Origin: Sporocytophaga sp.
GTDB taxonomy: Bacteria; Bacteroidota; Bacteroidia; Cytophagales; Cytophagaceae
Reading direction: 5' to 3'
DNA: 64,000 nt
NCBI RefSeq assembly: GCF_017745095.1
Contig: NZ_JAGHZZ010000015.1
Location: 42,600-106,599 of the forward strand
Position numbers and translations under genes: made by a program. Below the pieces are notes generated by a model, which saw nothing but the letters and a program-made list of their open reading frames with translations, searched no databases and was not told the origin of the DNA. This document shows, in pieces, positions 42,902-52,108 of this stretch (within the stretch, counting starts at the first letter, position 1; each line of letters begins with the position of its first letter).

Positions 42902-43012
42902 ATGAACAATAGAGAACGTTCGCCTTTATTTTATTTTTTTGCAAGGATCATTGCATTTATAGTAACCCTTGTTCTTCTATATTTAATATTTGAGGTTTTA
43001 TTCAAAAAATAA
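42902..43012 (+). CDS. 36-residue membrane peptide
   Basis: A short ORF (ATG 42902, TAA 43010) 11 bp after mscL encodes MNNRERSPLFYFFARIIAF and a strongly hydrophobic tail, one transmembrane helix. It could be a real small protein linked to mscL. No homologue is known to me. Confidence 0.4.
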   Translation: MNNRERSPLFYFFARIIAFIVTLVLLYLIFEVLFKK

Positions 43013-43246
43013 TCCTACATGTCTTAAGGAACTTTCCCTGTTAATAATGAGATCAATGCAATATTGATATCTGAAAAATGGTTGATGCTCTATAAATTTA
43101 TTTTTCTTTTTTAAACATTTTTTTATCTCAGGAATTATCTCACACTGAAATTGTAATCGCAAAGACATGATATTTGGTGAAATTTTCTGGTTGTATAAAG
43201 CTCTTGCATTGCATATTCTTTTGGTTCCAAAATTAATATAACCCAA
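42998..43246 (-). pseudogene. Possible degraded GxxExxY-type fragment
   Basis: The minus strand encodes 82 residues with a pattern like GxxExxY-family proteins (CEIIPEIKKCLKKKNKFIEHQ then YCIDLIIN) but without the N-terminal GxxExxY motif. If real, it is a broken copy. The match rests on pattern memory only. Confidence 0.2.
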
Positions 43247-43273
43247 TTAACATACTTAAAAGAAAGACACTTT

Positions 43274-44290
43274 ATGACAAGAGTTGCAATCAACGGATTA
43301 GGCCGTATCGGAAGAGCCACTTTTAAAATCCTTATTGAAGATAAGGACATGGAACTGGTAGCAGTTAATGATATCATTCCTCCTTCTCAACTGGCTTATC
43401 TTCTGAATTTTGACACAGTTTATGGTAAAATGCCATCTAAAGTCAATTATGATGATCATAATCTTTATGTGAACGGTAAAACCATTCGTGTCACTAACAT
43501 TAAAGAGCCACAATATCTTCCATGGAGAGACATGGGAGTGGATGTAGTATTTGAATGCAGTGGAATATTCAGAAAACGTGAAGAACTTCAATTGCATTTA
43601 AATGCCGGTGCTAAACAAGTAATCCTTTCTGCTCCTGCAAAGACAGATGACGTGCAAACCATAGTTCATGGGGTAAATCAACCTGAGGAAAATGATAATA
43701 TTATATCCACTGCAAGCTGCACAACAAATTGTATAACTCCTGTTATCGAAATTCTTAGCAGAAGGATAGGAGTTAAGAAAGCAGTACTGAATACTATACA
43801 TGCTTATACTTCTTCACAGTCTTTAGTAGACGGACCGTCCAAAGACCAAAGAAGAGGCAGAGCAGCTGCTAGTAATTTGATCCCAACTACAACAGGAGCC
43901 GCCAGAGTAGCAGGAAAAGTGCTTCCTGAATTTTCAGGAAAATTTGATGGACTCGCAATCAGAGGTCCTATTCCTGCTGGTTCTATTGCTGACATTACAT
44001 TGGTTATGAATAGAAATACATCTGTAGAAGAAATTAATAAAATATTCGGAGATGAAGCAGGCACAGACAGATATATGGGAGTTGTCGGTGTAAATATCGA
44101 ACCAATTGTGTCTTCGGATATTATCATGGATCCAAGAGCTGCTGTAATTGACCTTTCTCTGACACAGGTAATTGATGGCGATCTGGTAAAGATTATGGCA
44201 TGGTATGACAATGAATGGGGATATGTTAATCAAATGGTGAAAGAAGCTAAAAGGGTTTCAAAGCTTCAAATGGAAACAGTCATTATTTGA
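43274..44290 (+). CDS. gap: Type I glyceraldehyde-3-phosphate dehydrogenase
   Basis: A 338-residue GAPDH. NAD-binding VAINGLGRIGRATFKIL opens the protein and the catalytic loop STASCTTNCITP carries the active Cys. WYDNEWGYVNQMV closes the catalytic domain. It converts glyceraldehyde-3-phosphate to 1,3-bisphosphoglycerate in glycolysis or in reverse. A strong terminator follows. Confidence 0.96.
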   Translation: MTRVAINGLGRIGRATFKILIEDKDMELVAVNDIIPPSQLAYLLNFDTVYGKMPSKVNYDDHNLYVNGKTIRVTNIKEPQYLPWRDMGVDVVFECSGIFRKREELQLHLNAGAKQVILSAPAKTDDVQTIVHGVNQPEENDNIISTASCTTNCITPVIEILSRRIGVKKAVLNTIHAYTSSQSLVDGPSKDQRRGRAAASNLIPTTTGAARVAGKVLPEFSGKFDGLAIRGPIPAGSIADITLVMNRNTSVEEINKIFGDEAGTDRYMGVVGVNIEPIVSSDIIMDPRAAVIDLSLTQVIDGDLVKIMAWYDNEWGYVNQMVKEAKRVSKLQMETVII

Positions 44291-44315
44291 GTATGTAGTT
44301 TATAGGTTTAAAGGT

Positions 44316-44349
44316 CGAGGGATGGCAGCAATGTTATCCCTCGTTTTTT
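44316..44349 (+). terminator. Rho-independent terminator of gap
   Basis: CGAGGGAT and ATCCCTCG form the stem around an 11-nt loop, followed by a T7 run. Confidence 0.88.
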
Positions 44350-44417
44350 TAAGGCATACAAAAGGGAACAAATCATATTTTTTCCTATGTTTTTATATAA
44401 ATGAGGAGGGAAAGATT

Positions 44418-44600
44418 ATGATTGTTACAACTGAGCCAAGGACAAAAGCAAAAAAGACTGAGGAAACTAAATTGGTTAGATGTCCTATTTGCAGAGAGTT
44501 TATGGATATGAACAATTGGGGAAGTGTATTAACTCACGAACATCGCGGTATGACACATCATATGTGGAAAAAAACAAAAGCTTGTAGTACAAGAAAATAG
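44418..44600 (+). CDS. Small zinc-finger-like protein
   Basis: A 60-residue protein from ATG 44418, which has an AGGAGGG ribosome site 8 bp upstream. The sequence has CPIC followed by HEHRGMTHH, which could form a Cys2His2-type zinc site. Basic at both ends. Function unknown. Confidence 0.6.
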   Translation: MIVTTEPRTKAKKTEETKLVRCPICREFMDMNNWGSVLTHEHRGMTHHMWKKTKACSTRK

Positions 44601-44628
44601 AATAAGTCCAGTCGGACTTATTTTTATT
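44601..44628 (+). terminator. Rho-independent terminator
   Basis: AATAAGTCC and GGACTTATT form the stem, followed by TTTTATTT. Confidence 0.7.
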
Positions 44629-44655
44629 TATTGTTATTATATAAATGATTCTCAT

Positions 44656-45087
44656 ATGAAAAGTAAGATACTGAATGAAGGTGCCGAAAAGCGGTATTTA
44701 CTCATTTTTGAAGAAGGAGAAGAGTTCATGTCGACTCTTGAAAAATTTGCAGAAGATAATAAGATCACTGCTGCTTATTTTGAAGGAATAGGAGCGTTTA
44801 AAACTGTTGTTGTTTCTTATTTTGACTGGGAGAGAAAGGAATACCTTGACAATCCCTTCAATGAACAAGTTGAGATTTTATCATTAAATGGTGATATAGC
44901 TTGCTCTGGAGACAAGCCAAAGGTCCATGCTCATGTAGTTTGTGGAAGGAGGAATGGTTCTGCAGTTGGAGGCCATCTTTCTAAAGGGTACATCCGACCT
45001 ACTCTGGAACTTGTATTATCTGAGTCAGATCGAATTTTAAAAAGGGTCAAAGACCCGCAAACTGGGGTTTATCTTATAAAATTATAA
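44656..45087 (+). CDS. PPC/DUF296 domain protein
   Basis: A 143-residue single PPC (plants and prokaryotes conserved) domain. It has the ITAAYFEGIGAFKTVVVSYF core, and the metal-binding histidines of KPKVHAHVVCGRRNG are visible. Bacterial members are trimers of unknown role. Single gene. Confidence 0.88.
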   Translation: MKSKILNEGAEKRYLLIFEEGEEFMSTLEKFAEDNKITAAYFEGIGAFKTVVVSYFDWERKEYLDNPFNEQVEILSLNGDIACSGDKPKVHAHVVCGRRNGSAVGGHLSKGYIRPTLELVLSESDRILKRVKDPQTGVYLIKL

Positions 45088-45358
45088 CAGTAAGATTGAG
45101 AGACTTTTTAGTTCAATGTAAGGAAGATTTATTCCGGAAAAATTTTCTTGGCTTGTTTATTGTTTATACATACTCAGTATTAAAGTAAATTTGACAACTC
45201 TTGGAACTTTCTTTTTGCTTCTGTTTATCAGGAGTTCAGAAAGACGATTTTGAAATAAGTGAAAACAAACCATTCATATTTTGATTGTTCAAATTACTTT
45301 TTTATTATATTCCAGTTTGTGAAATTGATTTACCATTAATAAAACTAATTCTAGAACA

Positions 45359-46063
45359 ATGAAAATCGTTTATCTTTTTATCCTGACCTTAGCTATGTCA
45401 TTACAAACTTCATTTGGTCAAGAGACCAAAATCCGAACATTAACAGCAGTAGGAAGAGGCGAGATCAAATCGGCTCCGGATCTGGTAGTTTTGAATCTCG
45501 ATATTTCTGCAAAAAATATGGATTTCAACAAAGCTATAGAAGAGCTGAATAAAAAAGCTGCAGCCCTTGAAAAACAAATAATTGCTGCTGGCTTTAAAAA
45601 AGAAGATTTGAAAACTACTTCATATACAGTTAATAAAAATTATGAATACCAGAATGGAAGATCTATAGATAGTGGTTTCATTGCGAATCATTCATACACT
45701 TTAGAATTTCCGAATGATCAATCAAAGATTGTGACTGTTGTAAAATCCATTTCAAAAGGAGTTGATGTTACTTACAATTTTGGATTCACTCTTTCGGATG
45801 CAAAAAATAAAGAACTGAAAGCGGAGTTGTTAAAGAGGGCAGTAAAAGATGCAACGGACGAAGCTACGGTGCTTGCTGCTGCGGGTGGAGTAAAGCTTAA
45901 GCAAATTAATGAAATCAATTATGGATTATCAGAAGTAGTGCCTTTCGCGATGGCTAATGCCCGAATGGCCAAAATGTCTGCAGAAGGTGATTTCGGCGGA
46001 TTTGATGCAAAAGATATTTCTTTATCTGAGAAAGTAACGATTACTTGGGAGATTGCGCAGTAA
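45359..46063 (+). CDS. SIMPL/DUF541-domain exported protein
   Basis: A 234-residue exported protein with signal MKIVYLFILTLAMSLQTSFG and the SIMPL opening VGRGEIKSAPDLVVLNLDIS. SIMPL proteins form periplasmic cages of unknown function. Its last codons, together with the convergent gene's end, form a perfect inverted repeat. Confidence 0.88.
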   Translation: MKIVYLFILTLAMSLQTSFGQETKIRTLTAVGRGEIKSAPDLVVLNLDISAKNMDFNKAIEELNKKAAALEKQIIAAGFKKEDLKTTSYTVNKNYEYQNGRSIDSGFIANHSYTLEFPNDQSKIVTVVKSISKGVDVTYNFGFTLSDAKNKELKAELLKRAVKDATDEATVLAAAGGVKLKQINEINYGLSEVVPFAMANARMAKMSAEGDFGGFDAKDISLSEKVTITWEIAQ

Positions 46064-46079
46064 GTTAAAGCGCAATCTC
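46049..46079. repeat. Inverted repeat across two convergent stop codons
   Basis: GAGATTGCGC (46049-46058) and GCGCAATCTC (46070-46079) form a 10-bp stem. Because of it both convergent proteins end in Glu-Ile-Ala plus one residue. There is no T run, but the hairpin may stop transcripts or block convergent read-through. Confidence 0.6.
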
Positions 46080-46799
46080 ATACAATAAGAACCCTTGCTT
46101 GTAACCTGACTTTTCAAGCAGGGGTTTTGATACGTTAAATACTTTTACTCCTTTTGAAGTTTCTCCCTGAAGGCTCCCGATATGAGCATGTCCATGAAAT
46201 GCAACCTCCACGGATCTTCTGTTTATTGTATCTGCAAGTCTGGAAGATCCAAGGAATGGGAAAATCTGTTCCGGTTCTCCTATTACAGTAGATTTAATTG
46301 GTGAATAATGAAGGATAACAACCTTCTTGATATCATCATCCAGACGGGCCAGTGCTTTATCAAGTTTAAGTGATTCTTCTACTGATTCCTGCACATACTT
46401 TTTATTCATTTTTTCTCCCCACATGGGCAGCATATGTTTATCGAAACCTCCTCCAAAACCTTTTACTCCTGCAAATCCAATTCCCTTTATGATTATTGAT
46501 TCTCCATCAAGAATATGGATATTGTGTTTTATAAGTTCATGTCTTATCTCTTCCTGATGGTCAAGTTCATAGTCATGATTTCCCAATACTCCAACTATGG
46601 GAATATGGACCCCTTTCACTTCTTCTCCAAGCAAAACAGCTTCTTGTACATGACCAGTATCGGTCAAGTCTCCACAAAGTACAATTACATCAGCTTGCTC
46701 CTCTATGTTTTTGAAAAAGTGATGCCATCGGCCTTTATCGGATTCCTTTACATGTATATCACCTAGTGCTGCTATCCTTATTACCTTACCTGGTTCCAT
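46065..46799 (-). CDS. Calcineurin-like metallophosphoesterase
   Basis: A 244-residue phosphoesterase with the metal-ligand motifs GDIH, GDLTDTGH, GNHD and a C-terminal FHGHAHIG. It starts 3 bp after the nucleotidyltransferase gene stop, so both are one operon. Substrate unknown; nucleotide or phosphoprotein are possible. Confidence 0.88.
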   Translation of the reverse strand: MEPGKVIRIAALGDIHVKESDKGRWHHFFKNIEEQADVIVLCGDLTDTGHVQEAVLLGEEVKGVHIPIVGVLGNHDYELDHQEEIRHELIKHNIHILDGESIIIKGIGFAGVKGFGGGFDKHMLPMWGEKMNKKYVQESVEESLKLDKALARLDDDIKKVVILHYSPIKSTVIGEPEQIFPFLGSSRLADTINRRSVEVAFHGHAHIGSLQGETSKGVKVFNVSKPLLEKSGYKQGFLLYEIAL

Positions 46800-46801
46800 T
46801 T

Positions 46802-47527
46802 TTAAATGCTTTTAACCGTAATAATTTTATAATGCCAGTCTACGATGTCAATGGAATAAGAGCTGTGATCGACTAGTGGTCCTCTACATACTTTCTCCAC
46901 AGGAGCCGGAAGCTCATACTGACCTTTGGCTCTCTCCAGCAACATCTCAAACAACCATCTTGGTATCTTGTCCCGTTCAGAGGGGTATATAAACTGAAAA
47001 TTCAGAAGTTGCCCCAAAAGCAAATGCCAATGCTGATCAAGCCTTTGTAAAACTCTTTTCCAGTCAATGTTATCACTCTTTTTCAGAATTAGATGATTAA
47101 CATCAGAGCCATCATAATGCGCTCTATCCTGAATATAAATTTTACTCCACATCAACTCTTCTGGTGCTACATATTTAACCTTTACACCGTAAAGTTCTCC
47201 CGGAACAGAATGCTCAAACCAGCTATCGTCTACAGGACAAAGATTGTTTGTGGTGTTAAAAATAAAATCTACAAAATAATTATCTTTTAATGCTTTTGCA
47301 ATCCATCTTGCATCGGTGATTTCAATCGTCCAACCATGGGACGATAACAATTTCAGAATTTTAATATAATCACCAGGTTTGCAAAATAAGTCCAGATCTT
47401 TTTCCCTGACAATTCCTGTATAGTTTCTAAGAGCCACAGCTCCTCCTACAAGTATGGGCAGATTGTTTTCCGTTACAAATTCCAGCACAGACCGGAAAAA
47501 TTCATGCGCCTCTTTTTTTAAAATCAT
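46802..47527 (-). CDS. Nucleotidyltransferase-fold protein
   Basis: A 241-residue protein of the MNT/DUF6036-like polymerase-beta fold. It has ILVGGAVALRNYTGIVREKDLDLFC: Gly-Gly, then Asp-x-Asp (DLDLF). A second part has KYVAPEELMWSKIYIQDRAHYDGSDVNHL. The catalytic Asp pattern seems intact, but the substrate is unknown. It is paired with a phosphoesterase, which suggests nucleotidylation and its reversal, an inference. Confidence 0.8.
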   Translation of the reverse strand: MILKKEAHEFFRSVLEFVTENNLPILVGGAVALRNYTGIVREKDLDLFCKPGDYIKILKLLSSHGWTIEITDARWIAKALKDNYFVDFIFNTTNNLCPVDDSWFEHSVPGELYGVKVKYVAPEELMWSKIYIQDRAHYDGSDVNHLILKKSDNIDWKRVLQRLDQHWHLLLGQLLNFQFIYPSERDKIPRWLFEMLLERAKGQYELPAPVEKVCRGPLVDHSSYSIDIVDWHYKIITVKSI

Positions 47528-47668
47528 ATCTTAAATTCCCTCCATCCTCAGATAATTCTCTAAACTCTGTTTCTTGGATATAAAATTATTCTCTTTGGAA
47601 AAGATTGATGTTGTATCATAATCTTTTGCCTAGTCTTTTGACCATGATGTCTTAGGGTTGAAAAGATA

Positions 47669-48673
47669 TTAGACCTTTTCCAAAAGCTTTGGTACTGTTT
47701 TCTTTTTTCCCATAAATATTGTGAACAGCAATGCCACTGAACTAAATACAACTGAGCCCCAAAGTACCGATCCCGGAATTTTTCTGGAGGGGATATCAAG
47801 TTCCCAGCCACCACTTATCGTAGCACACTTTTCATTAGATTCATAAAGGTTACCCTTTGTATCTTTTGTATCTTCCAGACTAAAATGTCCTGTTAGTACA
47901 GCTTCTCTGTAATCTTTATTAAAGCGCTTTCTGCCAAGAAATTTAAATAGCTTAGAGAATTTTCTTTTTCTATCAATAAAAGTTTCAGCCTTTGGTTTTG
48001 AAATTAGTTTAACAATTTGGCCTGCTACAATATGCGGACTGAGTGGATTACCAGGGGCCACTATTCTTTTTCCCATATAGTTTGCAGCTTGATTATAAAT
48101 GGGTGTATCTGTAGTATCAGGTATTACATTGCAAATGTGTATGCCTTCGATATCTGAAAGTTCTTCTGCAAGGCTCAGACTTAAACCTCTGATTCCAAAC
48201 TGAGTCATGCTATATGGTATGGCAAAAGGTTCTCCAGCTATGCTGGCAACAGAGCCAACATTAATCAGTATGCCCTGCCTGTTACGTTTGAAATGAGGCA
48301 CTACATGTTTTGCCCCATAGGCATACCCTAATAAATTCGTGTCCAGAACTTTCTTCAGATCTTCGGAAGGAATATCTTCTAACCTTCCTAATACTGTAAC
48401 GGCGGCATTGTTAATCCAGACATCTATTTTCCCATATTCAGTTATGGCTCTGTCTATTAATATTTTTATTTCTACTTCTTCGGATACATCTGTAGAAACC
48501 GCAATTGCTTTACCACCAAGTTTTACACACTCGTAAGCCAGATCTTCCAGTGCCTTTTTTCTTCTTGCTGCCAGTACTAGATAAGATCCTTTTTTTGCCA
48601 GTTTTAATGCGGTAGCTCTTCCTATTCCACTTGATGCTCCGGTGATGACGACTACCAGGTTCTTTAATTTCAT
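47669..48673 (-). CDS. Short-chain dehydrogenase with C-terminal membrane anchor
   Basis: About 334 residues from ATG 48673, chosen because MKLKNLVVVITGASSGIGRAT starts the SDR fold directly; an upstream frame extension overlaps the divergent gene's promoter. SDR motifs: GASSGIG, NNAAV and the SxxxY in SMTQFGIRGLSLSLAEE, where the catalytic Tyr-x-x-x-Lys reads Met-Thr-Gln-Phe-Gly and so is altered. Extra C-terminal residues end with a hydrophobic anchor VLWGSVVFSSVALLFTIF. Substrate unknown. Confidence 0.82.
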   Translation of the reverse strand: MKLKNLVVVITGASSGIGRATALKLAKKGSYLVLAARRKKALEDLAYECVKLGGKAIAVSTDVSEEVEIKILIDRAITEYGKIDVWINNAAVTVLGRLEDIPSEDLKKVLDTNLLGYAYGAKHVVPHFKRNRQGILINVGSVASIAGEPFAIPYSMTQFGIRGLSLSLAEELSDIEGIHICNVIPDTTDTPIYNQAANYMGKRIVAPGNPLSPHIVAGQIVKLISKPKAETFIDRKRKFSKLFKFLGRKRFNKDYREAVLTGHFSLEDTKDTKGNLYESNEKCATISGGWELDIPSRKIPGSVLWGSVVFSSVALLFTIFMGKKKTVPKLLEKV

Positions 48674-48743
48674 ATAATATAATAAGTGTCTGTATGCTTT
48701 AATCATAACCTTTAAAGTTTTATTATTGTTGAAATAGTAGAGT

Positions 48744-49442
48744 ATGGAACAAATAGCAGTAGTAACAGGCGCCAATAGAGGCATAGGGTTGGAAATTTCA
48801 GCAAGGCTGGCTGACCTTGGATTTACAGTAGTCTTTACTTCAAGGGATGAAGCAAAAGGATTGAAAGCAATGAACGGTCTTCTTAAATCAGGAAGAAAGT
48901 TTGTTTTCTTTAAACTCGATGTTACTAATAAAACTGATGGACGAAAGTTATATGAATTTCTGGAAAAAGAATACGGAAGAGTAGATGTGTTATTTAATAA
49001 TGCTGCGATTCTTCCTGATGAAAATGAATCAGCAGTTGCAGTCGATCTCTCCGTCGTAAGTAAGACATTTGAAACAAATACTATCGGAGCGTTTATGGTT
49101 GCTCAGTCTGTGATTCCTTTGATGAAAAAAAATAATTACGGAAGGATTATCAATATCTCCAGTGGGCTGGGAGCGCTAAGCTCTATGGGGGGCGGGTATC
49201 CTGCATACAGAATATCAAAGGCTTCCTTAAATGCTATTACCAGAATGCTTGCCGATGAACTTTCGAATTCCAATATATTAGTCAATAGTGTAGATCCAGG
49301 CTGGGTAAAGACTGATATGGGTGGTCCGAATGCCAGCAAAACTACTGCTGAGGCTGTAGACAGCATTTTATGGCTTGCTCAGTTGCCTGAGAATGGTCCA
49401 TCTGGAAAATTCTTCAGAAATAAGCAGGAAGCTCCGTGGTGA
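48744..49442 (+). CDS. Short-chain dehydrogenase/reductase
   Basis: A 232-residue classical SDR with TGANRGIGLE, NNAAILPDENE and the catalytic YRISKASLNAITRM (Tyr and Lys in YxxxK). It resembles carbonyl reductase-like family members. Divergent from the other SDR gene with about 70 bp between starts. Confidence 0.9.
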   Translation: MEQIAVVTGANRGIGLEISARLADLGFTVVFTSRDEAKGLKAMNGLLKSGRKFVFFKLDVTNKTDGRKLYEFLEKEYGRVDVLFNNAAILPDENESAVAVDLSVVSKTFETNTIGAFMVAQSVIPLMKKNNYGRIINISSGLGALSSMGGGYPAYRISKASLNAITRMLADELSNSNILVNSVDPGWVKTDMGGPNASKTTAEAVDSILWLAQLPENGPSGKFFRNKQEAPW

Positions 49443-49472
49443 TAAGTTATTTTTGTAATATAGTTTTAAAAC

Positions 49473-50045
49473 ATGGAAGGTACACTGCATCAGAATAAAA
49501 CATTCGAGAAGATTATATTTACTGAGAAAGAACTAAGAAACAGGGAATTTGAAGGATGCACTTTTATAGGATGCGATTTTTTAAATAGTAATCTTTCAGG
49601 AAATACATTTACTGATTGCACCTTTATTAGTACCAATCTTACAATGGTCAAACTACAAGGGACCAGTCTCAAAAATGTACATTTTAAAGAATGCAAAGTG
49701 ATGGGCGTTGACTTTAGTAAATGCAAAGACTTTCTATTCTCGGTTAGCTTTGATAACTGTATGGCTGACTACACATCATTCGCAGCTAAAAAGATGGCTA
49801 AAACAAAATTTATAAACTGTTCGATGAAAAGTGCTCAATTAGCCGGAGCAGATCTAACTTCCGCACTATTCGATAATTGCAATCTGGACAGTGCTGTCTT
49901 TAACAAAACTATCCTCAATGGTGCAGATCTAACTACCGCCTTTAATTTTACGATAGATCCCGAAATGAACAGTCTCAAAAAAGCAAAATTTTCCACAGGT
50001 GGACTATCAGGTTTATTGACCAAATATGACTTGTTAATAGAATAA
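49473..50045 (+). CDS. Pentapeptide-repeat protein
   Basis: A 190-residue right-handed quadrilateral beta helix predicted from repeats of A(D/N)LxX, e.g. CTFIGCDFLNSNLSGNTFTD, LQGTSLKNVHFKECKVMGVD and AGADLTSALFDNCNLDSAVF. Members include Qnr/McbG-like DNA-gyrase protectants, but most have unknown targets. It follows the SDR by 30 bp and might be co-transcribed. Confidence 0.9.
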   Translation: MEGTLHQNKTFEKIIFTEKELRNREFEGCTFIGCDFLNSNLSGNTFTDCTFISTNLTMVKLQGTSLKNVHFKECKVMGVDFSKCKDFLFSVSFDNCMADYTSFAAKKMAKTKFINCSMKSAQLAGADLTSALFDNCNLDSAVFNKTILNGADLTTAFNFTIDPEMNSLKKAKFSTGGLSGLLTKYDLLIE

Positions 50046-50185
50046 GACGAAATTTTCTTAACATTTAGATTAAAAAGGTCTTAATTAACTGTCAAAAGTT
50101 TGATGAGATTATAGAATAAACAAGTTGACTATCTGAAACTTTTGGGAATCTTTACGAAATAAACTAGATTTAACTTTTCAAAAAT

Positions 50186-50482
50186 ATGAAATCTATCATC
50201 CAGGGGTCTCTGCTGCTTGCTTGCATGGCTTGTTCAAAGCCTCAAAAAAAAGAACTTTCCTTATCGGATTTTGAAACGAAAATCAAATCTGATATGGATT
50301 ATTATACAATGGTGGAAGCCTTTGGAAAGCCTTCAAAAGATATAGGAAGGGGTATTCATATATATGTCTATGACTTGAAAGATTCTACGAAGATGTTAGT
50401 GGGATTTACCGACAAAGTTTTGTATGCAAAACAAGTCAATCATAGGGAAGAAATCGTGAAAGACGTACTGGTCGGTAACTGA
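50186..50482 (+). CDS. Small lipoprotein
   Basis: 98 residues with signal MKSIIQGSLLLACMAC and a mature part with a SmpA/OmlA-like pattern (TMVEAFGKPSKDIGRGIHIYVYDL). It may bind peptidoglycan or the BAM machinery, but this is only pattern-based. The end is 5 bp from the convergent radical SAM gene. Confidence 0.65.
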   Translation: MKSIIQGSLLLACMACSKPQKKELSLSDFETKIKSDMDYYTMVEAFGKPSKDIGRGIHIYVYDLKDSTKMLVGFTDKVLYAKQVNHREEIVKDVLVGN

Positions 50483-50487
50483 TTACA

Positions 50488-51507
50488 TCAACCCCAGACC
50501 TTCGTTCCTTCTGTGCAATTTTTGCACATTTCTATTTGATTCCTGCTCTTGAATAATTGCTGTCTGAAGTTATTATAACTTGTTCCAAACCAAACTTCTC
50601 TAAAAGTACTTACCTGTAGGGCTCCTAGTTGGTGTTGTGCATCCTTATCGAAACAACAAGGGACTACTTTGCCATCCCAGGTGATTACGCAGGAATGCCA
50701 CATTTTCCAGCAGCCATCATCCAGATTGTTTTTGATTTTATATTTTCCCGAAGAGTCCTTATAGTACCTTGAGTATTTTGAATTATCTGGCATCAGGGAA
50801 GAACCATCTTCATAGTCATATATCTGAGCTGTCTTTAATCGCACCTCATCAACGCCTAATTCTTTTGCCAAGGCATAAACCTCATCGATCTGATGTTCGT
50901 TTGGCTTTACTACCAGAAATTGGAAAATGACATGAGGAGTTTGAGATTTCAGTTCATTCTTCCATTTGATAATATTTTTAGTCCCTTCAATTACTTTATT
51001 TAGTTGGCCTCCTACACGATAAGACTGGTAAGTCTCCTGAGTTGTACCGTCTATGGAGATTATCAATCTGGATAATCCTGATTCTATAGTTTTTTTTGCG
51101 TTTTCCTCATTCAGATAATGAGCATTGGTGGAGGTAGCTGTATAAATCTTATGAGACTTGGCAAATTTTACCATAGATAAAAAATCAGGATGAAGGTACG
51201 GCTCGCCCTGGAAATAGAAAGTGAGATAAGTCAAATGATCTTTCATTTGGCTAATTACATTTTCGAATAGTTTGGCTTCCAGCATCCCTGTGGGGCGGGT
51301 AAATGAACGTAAACCGCTGGGGCATTCTGGGCATCTTAAGTTACAACTTGTAGTCGGTTCAAAAGAAATACTGACAGGCAAGCCGAGTACATGAGGCTTT
51401 TTTAAAAGTCTGGAATAATAAAAGCTAAAAAGGACCAAAAATGCATTTTTGATCCTTTTTAGCTTGAATGAGGAAAGCAGATTCAGTGAATCATGAAATT
51501 TTCCCAT
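50488..51507 (-). CDS. Radical SAM/SPASM-domain protein
   Basis: A 339-residue radical SAM enzyme. The [4Fe-4S] motif is Cys-Asn-Leu-Arg-Cys-Pro-Glu-Cys (CxxxCxxC), near residues 53-60, and the SPASM region has CWKMWHSCVITWDGKVVPCCFD and MCKNC. It may modify a peptide or protein. Its start overlaps by 1 bp the stop of the transposase-like gene before it, so the two are co-translated. Confidence 0.88.
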   Translation of the reverse strand: MGKFHDSLNLLSSFKLKRIKNAFLVLFSFYYSRLLKKPHVLGLPVSISFEPTTSCNLRCPECPSGLRSFTRPTGMLEAKLFENVISQMKDHLTYLTFYFQGEPYLHPDFLSMVKFAKSHKIYTATSTNAHYLNEENAKKTIESGLSRLIISIDGTTQETYQSYRVGGQLNKVIEGTKNIIKWKNELKSQTPHVIFQFLVVKPNEHQIDEVYALAKELGVDEVRLKTAQIYDYEDGSSLMPDNSKYSRYYKDSSGKYKIKNNLDDGCWKMWHSCVITWDGKVVPCCFDKDAQHQLGALQVSTFREVWFGTSYNNFRQQLFKSRNQIEMCKNCTEGTKVWG

Positions 51508-52097
51508 TATTTTTTGGAAAGATATGATACTATTCCTGCATGCGGATCATCTTTTACAGATGCCCATGTGGTTGCAGAGTTCTTTAAATATTCTTTTACT
51601 TTTTTCTGAACTGAGCGGTCATTGATCTTAAAATCAAAATAACCGGATTTCCAGGTGAAATCTTCATAGACGTTTTTGCGCAATTCAATTAAAGATGCAG
51701 CTTTAAACCATGAAATCAGATGAAATACAGAGCCTTTTAGCATGAATGGATTTTTTCTTCCAACCATAAGACCAAAAGAGATTTCAAATCTGGAAATATC
51801 GTGTACTATAAAATTTCTCTTTCTGGTATTAGAGTCAATCTCCACTATAGCATGAAGGCAATTGGGCATTATCACTAGGTCCTTTACCGTAATATTAGAA
51901 AAGTGATCTTCTGCCTGATTTAGATAATTCTCTACTATTTTACCCGCCTCTGTCAGGATGATTTTTTTACCATCGACTTTGCTAAGGGTAAAGTTATCGT
52001 TATTCGTTACGATGGTAAGGCAAAATTCACCTTCCAAGCCGTAATTGTCGTCTTTAAGCAGTTCTTCCAATTTCAGATTTCCGTATTCGTCTGCCAT
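51507..52097 (-). CDS. Degenerate Y1/RAYT transposase-like protein
   Basis: A 196-residue homologue of REP-associated tyrosine transposases. The usual HUH motif MPNHxH reads MPNCLHAIVEI, so the first His is Cys, and the Tyr region is YFDFKINDRSVQKKVKEYLKNS, where the flanking His is lost. The protein keeps the fold but probably has no nicking activity. It sits inside a four-gene minus-strand run and overlaps a radical SAM gene by 1 bp, which suggests domestication as a DNA- or RNA-binding protein. Confidence 0.75.
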   Translation of the reverse strand: MADEYGNLKLEELLKDDNYGLEGEFCLTIVTNNDNFTLSKVDGKKIILTEAGKIVENYLNQAEDHFSNITVKDLVIMPNCLHAIVEIDSNTRKRNFIVHDISRFEISFGLMVGRKNPFMLKGSVFHLISWFKAASLIELRKNVYEDFTWKSGYFDFKINDRSVQKKVKEYLKNSATTWASVKDDPHAGIVSYLSKK

Positions 52098-52108
52098 AAA
52101 GGTAGAAA

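Noticed and set aside
43298..44233. Minus-strand ORFs of up to 135 codons inside gap
   Set aside because: The plus-strand GAPDH is complete with all motifs. The others are antisense frames of a highly expressed gene.
47560..47814. 84-codon ORF overlapping the SDR gene
   Set aside because: It lies on the same strand but in another frame of the SDR 3' region and has no protein-like composition.
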